NCBI GenBank assembly: GCA_910586555.1
Contig: CAJUJY010000066.1
Span: forward strand, 1-18,473
DNA from: an uncultured Lachnospiraceae bacterium
Lineage (GTDB): Bacteria > Bacillota > Clostridia > Lachnospirales > Lachnospiraceae
DNA length: 18,473 nt
Direction of reading: 5' to 3'
The position numbers were made by a program, and so were the translations under genes. The notes under the pieces are model-generated. The model worked only from the letters and a program-made list of their open reading frames with translations, had not been told where the DNA came from and searched no databases. Of this stretch, positions 15,698 through 18,473 are shown piece after piece. Within the stretch, counting starts at the first letter, position 1. Each line of letters opens with the position of its first letter.

Positions 15698-16003
15698 TAC
15701 AAATAATACTATATAAATATATAATTATGTATTTAAATTAATTTTATTATTGTGTTTGGTCTGCCAGTTTACCACCTCTGGTCTTGTCCTGGCTTTATCG
15801 GCTTCCAGTCAATGCCACTTTCTTTTTTTTTGCTCCAAAAGTGGTAAAACCTGCATTAAAATTATTTATTATGTAAACATTGGGCAACCTATAAACTAAT
15901 AACCAATATCAATTTTTTGAGTTTGCAACGCCTTAACAATTTATTGCGTCTTGGTTGTTTATTTTGTGTTGCTGTTGTTTAGTATGTGTGTATAATAACA
16001 TAT
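15698..16003. other. AT-rich spacer with a possible gene-end remnant
   Basis: No complete gene. On the minus strand about 15769-15850 reads as a possible C-terminal remnant, FYHFWSKKKESGIDWKPIKP then GQDQRW and a stop. An inverted pair GTTTACCAC (about 15767) / GTGGTAAAAC (about 15840) surrounds it. The remnant is too short to assign. Confidence 0.3.
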
Positions 16004-16111
16004 ATTAGGCACAAATACAATATGTAATACTAAATAAATATTAGGCACAAAAAATATTAAAATATTGTGCAATTTGTACAAATTGCAAATAAGATTGACA
16101 TTAGGCACAAA
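16004..16111 (+). promoter_or_regulatory. Operator cluster 1: three ATTAGGCACAAA copies before the RHH gene
   Basis: Exact 12-mers ATTAGGCACAAA start at 16004, 16040 and 16100, all in the same orientation. The third begins on the last base of the -35 box of the RHH promoter. Exact conservation of a 12-mer in otherwise unrelated AT-rich flanks points to a protein-binding site. Confidence 0.75.
16068..16087. promoter_or_regulatory. 20-bp perfect palindrome, candidate operator
   Basis: TGCAATTTGTACAAATTGCA is perfectly self-complementary. It ends 7 bp before the -35 box of the RHH gene promoter, a typical place for a repressor or activator dimer. It is unlike the ATTAGGCACAAA element, so it may bind a second protein. 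Confidence 0.6.
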
Positions 16112-16123
16112 ACAATATATAAT
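16095..16123 (+). promoter_or_regulatory. Consensus promoter P1 of the RHH gene
   Basis: TTGACA (16095-16100) and TATAAT (16118-16123) are both perfect consensus hexamers with a 17-bp spacer. The operator copy at 16100-16111 lies in the spacer. Such a strong promoter is expected to need repression. Confidence 0.85.
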
Positions 16124-16152
16124 AGGATAAATAAATGTTAGGAGGTGCAAAA

Positions 16153-16362
16153 ATGCCGGAATATACAGAAAAACAAAAAGAACAAAGAAGAAAGGCTGTT
16201 GCTGATTTTATGAAAACGGTTGACCGTGTGAACTGCCAATTTCCGCTTGGGACAAAAGACCGCATAAAAGCATTGACCGGAATGTCTTGTAATGCTTTTA
16301 TAAAGGAAACTATTGTTCGGGAGCTGGACAAAATTGAGAGGAAAAACGCCAGAAAAAATTAG
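16153..16362 (+). CDS. Small ribbon-helix-helix-like regulator
   Basis: This 69-aa basic protein begins at the ATG at 16153. AGGAGGT at 16140-16146 lies 6 nt before it, while an in-frame ATG at 16135 precedes the ribosome binding site and is not used. Residues 1-22 are a charged helix (YTEKQKEQRRKAVADF). Residues 24-31 (DRVNCQFP) would be the DNA-contacting beta strand. Residues 32-42 and 45-60 (GTKDRIKALTG, SCNAFIKETIVRELDKIE) are two helices in the Arc/MetJ-like RHH pattern. It is most likely a DNA-binding dimer that represses its own promoter and, given the shared operators, the toxin-antitoxin promoter next door. Its stop codon overlaps the fourth operator copy. The RHH assignment is by pattern only; a relaxosome accessory role is an alternative. 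Confidence 0.7.
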   Translation: MPEYTEKQKEQRRKAVADFMKTVDRVNCQFPLGTKDRIKALTGMSCNAFIKETIVRELDKIERKNARKN

Positions 16363-16413
16363 GCACAAAAAATATTTTATTTTTTGAAAATATGTATTGA
16401 CATTAGGCACAAA
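16358..16413 (+). promoter_or_regulatory. Operator cluster 2: two ATTAGGCACAAA copies before the toxin gene
   Basis: Exact 12-mers start at 16358 (overlapping the RHH stop codon) and 16402, in the same orientation as those of cluster 1. The second sits on promoter P2 in exactly the position that the copy at 16100 has on P1. Confidence 0.75.
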
Positions 16414-16425
16414 TAGTACTATAAT
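16397..16425 (+). promoter_or_regulatory. Consensus promoter P2 of the toxin-antitoxin pair
   Basis: TTGACA (16397-16402) and TATAAT (16420-16425) are perfect hexamers with a 17-bp spacer holding an operator copy. The first 17 bp from the -35 onward are the same as in P1 (TTGAC plus the 12-mer); the remaining spacer differs. The motif, not the whole promoter, is therefore what is conserved. Confidence 0.85.
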
Positions 16426-16428
16426 TAT

Positions 16429-16493
16429 ACTTGTCAAGAGGGGAACATATCTTGACAAGTAACCAACAAGGCAGAGGGCAAGCGAAACCTTGT
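16429..16493 (+). promoter_or_regulatory. Inverted repeats in the toxin mRNA leader
   Basis: ACTTGTCAAGA (16429-16439) and TCTTGACAAGT (16450-16460) are perfect 11-bp arms starting at the expected transcription start. A second pair is ACAAGG (16466-16471) with CCTTGT (16488-16493). GACAAG at 16454-16459 can also pair with CTTGTC at 16489-16494, so the two hairpins could be alternatives. It may be an RNA switch or stability hairpin, or a DNA operator for the toxin-antitoxin complex. Confidence 0.6.
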
Positions 16494-16517
16494 CGGGGAA
16501 AGGAAGAAGCATGAAAG

Positions 16518-16754
16518 ATGTTGGAATACAGTAAAAAGTCAGTGAAATATATAAATTCCACTGATAAATTAACAAAGAAAAGATTACAAGAAGCGATTGA
16601 AAAAATTCCATTAGGGGATATTAAAAAATTGCAAGGGATAAAAAACGGATACCGTTTAAGAGTTGGAGATTTAAGAGTGCTTTTCACAATGGAAAATGAT
16701 AATATTTATATTGATAATATCATTCCAAGAGGGCAAGCATATAAAAGATTATAG
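16518..16754 (+). CDS. RelE/ParE-family toxin
   Basis: This 78-aa small basic protein matches the RelE/ParE fold: a short first strand (LEYSKKSVKYI), a helix with KLTKKRLQEAIEKI, then PLGDIKKLQG, the strand pair NGYRLRVGDLRVLFTME, and the terminal IYIDNIIPRGQAYKRL. Arg46, Arg48 and Arg53 sit where RelE-type toxins carry catalytic or RNA-contacting basic residues. RelE relatives cut ribosome-bound mRNA and ParE relatives poison gyrase; the sequence does not say which. The ribosome binding site (AGGAAG, 16501-16506) is 11 nt from this ATG and better spaced for an ATG at 16511, which opens a 7-codon reading frame overlapping the start. Weak toxin translation is thus likely. Order is toxin first, antitoxin second. 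Confidence 0.85.
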   Translation: MLEYSKKSVKYINSTDKLTKKRLQEAIEKIPLGDIKKLQGIKNGYRLRVGDLRVLFTMENDNIYIDNIIPRGQAYKRL

Positions 16755-16765
16755 GAGGCGAAAAC

Positions 16766-16957
16766 ATGAGCAAGGAAATGCTAAAAGGGCTAATAGAATT
16801 AGTGCCAGATGAAGATGTTGAAACATTGTACAAAGTAGTTATAAAGTTTATCCCAGAAGTAGAGCCGGAGCCGGATGAAGTAGCCGCCATCATGGAAGGC
16901 AGAAAGGACAGGGAAGAAAACGGAACAATCCCTCATGAAGCCATTAACTGGGACTAA
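16766..16957 (+). CDS. RelB-like antitoxin, toxin-binding type
   Basis: This 63-aa acidic protein is placed right behind the toxin. Its excellent ribosome binding site AGGAGG (16753-16758) overlaps the toxin stop, so it should be made in excess. The C-terminal end, with REENGTIPHEAINWD, resembles the tails of antitoxins that wrap RelE-type toxins. The N-terminal half (KGLIELVPDEDVETLYKVVIKFIPEVE) is acidic and helical and shows no ribbon-helix-helix, helix-turn-helix, Phd or AbrB pattern that I can see. It may therefore lack DNA-binding ability, leaving regulation to the small RHH protein upstream. Function is inferred from position and tail. Confidence 0.75.
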   Translation: MSKEMLKGLIELVPDEDVETLYKVVIKFIPEVEPEPDEVAAIMEGRKDREENGTIPHEAINWD

Positions 16958-16973
16958 AACAAAGTAATATAAT

Positions 16974-17001
16974 TTAGGGGCGGGCTTGCCACTGCCCCTA
17001 A
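16974..17001 (+). terminator. GC-rich hairpin after the antitoxin gene
   Basis: TTAGGGGC (16974-16981) and GCCCCTAA (16994-17001) are perfect 8-bp arms 16 nt past the antitoxin stop. There is no T-run directly behind, so it probably protects the 3' end or works together with the terminator at 17012. Confidence 0.5.
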
Positions 17002-17007
17002 TATGGC

Positions 17008-17119
17008 ACAAGGGTGTAGCTAACTAATAGTTATACTCTTTTTTTGTTGCATTATTAACGTGGTATTGGTTTTTTATGGTTAATAATATCATGTATAATG
17101 TATTTATATATTGTTTTAT
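17008..17119 (+). repeat. Diverged direct repeat, right copy
   Basis: Counterpart of 15559-15697 in the same orientation, with the same order of conserved blocks. It follows the antitoxin gene directly, where a terminator is expected. This suggests the left copy once ended a similar operon. Confidence 0.65.
17012..17045 (+). terminator. Rho-independent terminator of the toxin-antitoxin operon
   Basis: GGGTGTAGC (17012-17020) pairs with GTTATACTC (17030-17038), with some G-T pairs, followed by seven T. The stem has the same shape as at 15563, with a compensated G-C to G-T change, so the structure is kept although the sequence drifted. Confidence 0.75.
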
Positions 17120-17140
17120 ATTTAGTGCTGTATCCATGTA

Positions 17141-18473
17141 TAAGGCTTATACAGGCAGTTTAAATTATGTTGTATCTTTTGTTACAAATATATAAAACGC
17201 TCCTGTATGGATTATAATACGGCTTATACTGGATATGCATAACATGGTTTATACTGGATTTATACATTGTAAATTTAATAATTATTACTTGCTGCATATT
17301 TGCTATACATATATTGGATAAATATTTAATCAGCAACGCTTAACAAAAAGATATGTTTGTAATATTTATTCACTATAATATATATTTATGCATTATACAT
17401 ATTGCCAGTATATACTATATATAGCACATATTTGTTGTATGATGTATTATATTATGTATATTTATGCATGATTTTGTATTAGTTTACTGCTTATAAACCA
17501 AAAAAATTTAAATTGCGAACTAAAAATATTATATAATATATATACATACAAATGCTATACAAATATAATACCATTTAATGTTACATTGGTTGTAAGCTGA
17601 CAGATGTGTAATATATGATATGGCAGATATTATTATATATATTAAACACTATATGTGATAAATATATATAATTAGGTTTTATATAAATCATGTAGTCAAA
17701 AATTAAGGTTAAAAAATGTACTTTAACCAACTTAGGCATATTGTACATTTAAATCTGGATATTGTTTCACTCTTGTCATCATACCAGGGGGTATATTTAC
17801 ATTTTAAACTTTATACAATATTACGCAAATTACCCTATCGGTTCTATCTATAAGCCAGCTTTAAATTTTCATTTTACTCCACTTCTCTTCCAGTCCAGGA
17901 CAAACCACCAGATACAGTTTTATTCCATATTTTTTAAAATTACCAGGAAAAGTAGTAAACTGCTTCGGGGATTGCGTTCAGTACGTCCTTTATTTACAAT
18001 ACAAACCCCTGTTTTTAAAAACGTATGCATACCTGGAATTAACCAGATATATGGCTTAAACCCCTGGTATTACGGCATTTTACCGAACCCATTATTTTGA
18101 TAAAAAAACAGATATCATGGATTACTAAAAAATTGTCCTTTTTTATTATGAAAAATACTCCAGAACCCTTATAAATACTGGACTTTTCAGCTATTAGTAA
18201 AGATAAATCCTGCCCTTTCCCTGAACCTCACCGAAGCCGGTTAATGCTTATATCACAAAATGGCAATATAAAAATAGTATCATATATAGAAATTTGAGTA
18301 TACTATTATATATATTTTATTTTAAGCAAAAAATCAATTTTTTAATTTTTTCACATTAAATAAGTTTTGTAAGGGTATCCATGATTGGTAATCCTTACAA
18401 TAAACATACAAATTTTTTAACACGGAAATCAATTTTCAAAAATCTCACAAATCTTGGAAGACTCAAGTAAGCA
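17141..18473. other. Long AT-rich region without a convincing gene
   Basis: I find no gene I would defend. Items seen: three GG(C/T)TTATAC motifs at 17144, 17221 and 17246. A hairpin GGTTAAA/TTTAACC lies at 17707-17728, with an alternative AAATGTAC/GTACATTT pair (17714, 17743). A perfect 10-bp inverted pair ATACCAGGGG (17781) / CCCCTGGTAT (18061) encloses a slightly GC-richer segment, and a hairpin TTGTAAGG/CCTTACAA lies at 18367-18400. A plus-strand open frame at 17762-18100 has no ribosome binding site and unlikely composition. Confidence 0.5.

Noticed and set aside
16135..16152. Upstream ATG for the RHH protein
   Set aside because: It lies before the AGGAGGT ribosome binding site, which correctly serves the ATG at 16153.
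16004..16413. CRISPR array or plasmid origin iterons made of ATTAGGCACAAA
   Set aside because: The repeats are only 12 bp with irregular spacing and a coding gene in between; no Cas or Rep gene is present. Promoter-bound operators explain them better.
17513..17537. Promoter TTGCGA ... TATAAT
   Set aside because: The spacer is only 13 bp and no gene follows.
17762..18100. 112-codon open frame on the plus strand
   Set aside because: No ribosome binding site, no recognisable motif, and amino-acid make-up typical of chance translation of AT-rich DNA.
1..18473. tRNA or rRNA genes
   Set aside because: No cloverleaf with a T-loop GTTCRA-type motif and CCA-like end was seen, and no rRNA-like GC-richer conserved block.

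Overview
The window looks like chromosomal DNA of a low-GC, anaerobic, Gram-positive bacterium of the Clostridia, probably a member of the Lachnospiraceae. The reasons are the AT-rich base composition, strong AGGAGG-type ribosome binding sites, formate-tetrahydrofolate ligase, a SpoIIIE/FtsK translocase, class III (anaerobic) ribonucleotide reductase genes and a BspA-type leucine-rich surface protein. The family-level placement is inferred from protein style, not from a search.

Layout. 1-476: a large imperfect inverted repeat (12-177) able to fold into a branched structure, then the promoter and leader of rpsB. 477-2232: rpsB-tsf (ribosomal protein S2, EF-Ts), closed by a strong terminator. 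2246-11867: a long minus-strand block. Read in its own direction it is uppP, spoIIIE/ftsK, two paralogous ATP-grasp ligases, fhs, and a secreted LRR/Ig-like/transglutaminase protein tucked 6 nt behind fhs. Short GC-rich palindromes fill the gaps around the first ATP-grasp gene.

12027-15551 is a scar region. It holds a C-terminal tyrosine-recombinase fragment and an nrdG whose expected start codon reads ATC and whose 3' end has been replaced by a piece of an unrelated gene. It also holds an nrdD whose 5' part is missing exactly at the end of an apparently intact IS1182-like element (13882-15551). The other side of the IS carries no nrdD sequence and there is no target duplication, so this is a rearrangement or IS-adjacent deletion, not a simple insertion.

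15552-17140 is the most interesting part: a compact cassette bracketed by two diverged direct repeats, each containing a terminator. It encodes a 69-aa ribbon-helix-helix-like protein, a RelE/ParE-like toxin and a RelB-like antitoxin whose N-terminus does not look like a DNA-binding domain. The regulator gene and the toxin gene each have their own near-perfect sigma-A promoter. Both promoters carry the identical 12-mer ATTAGGCACAAA at the same place, starting on the last base of the -35 box. Three more copies lie close by, all in the same orientation, with a 20-bp perfect palindrome next to the first promoter. I infer a three-component toxin-antitoxin module with a separately encoded repressor, analogous in logic to omega-epsilon-zeta. 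17141-18473 is AT-rich and I find no convincing gene there.
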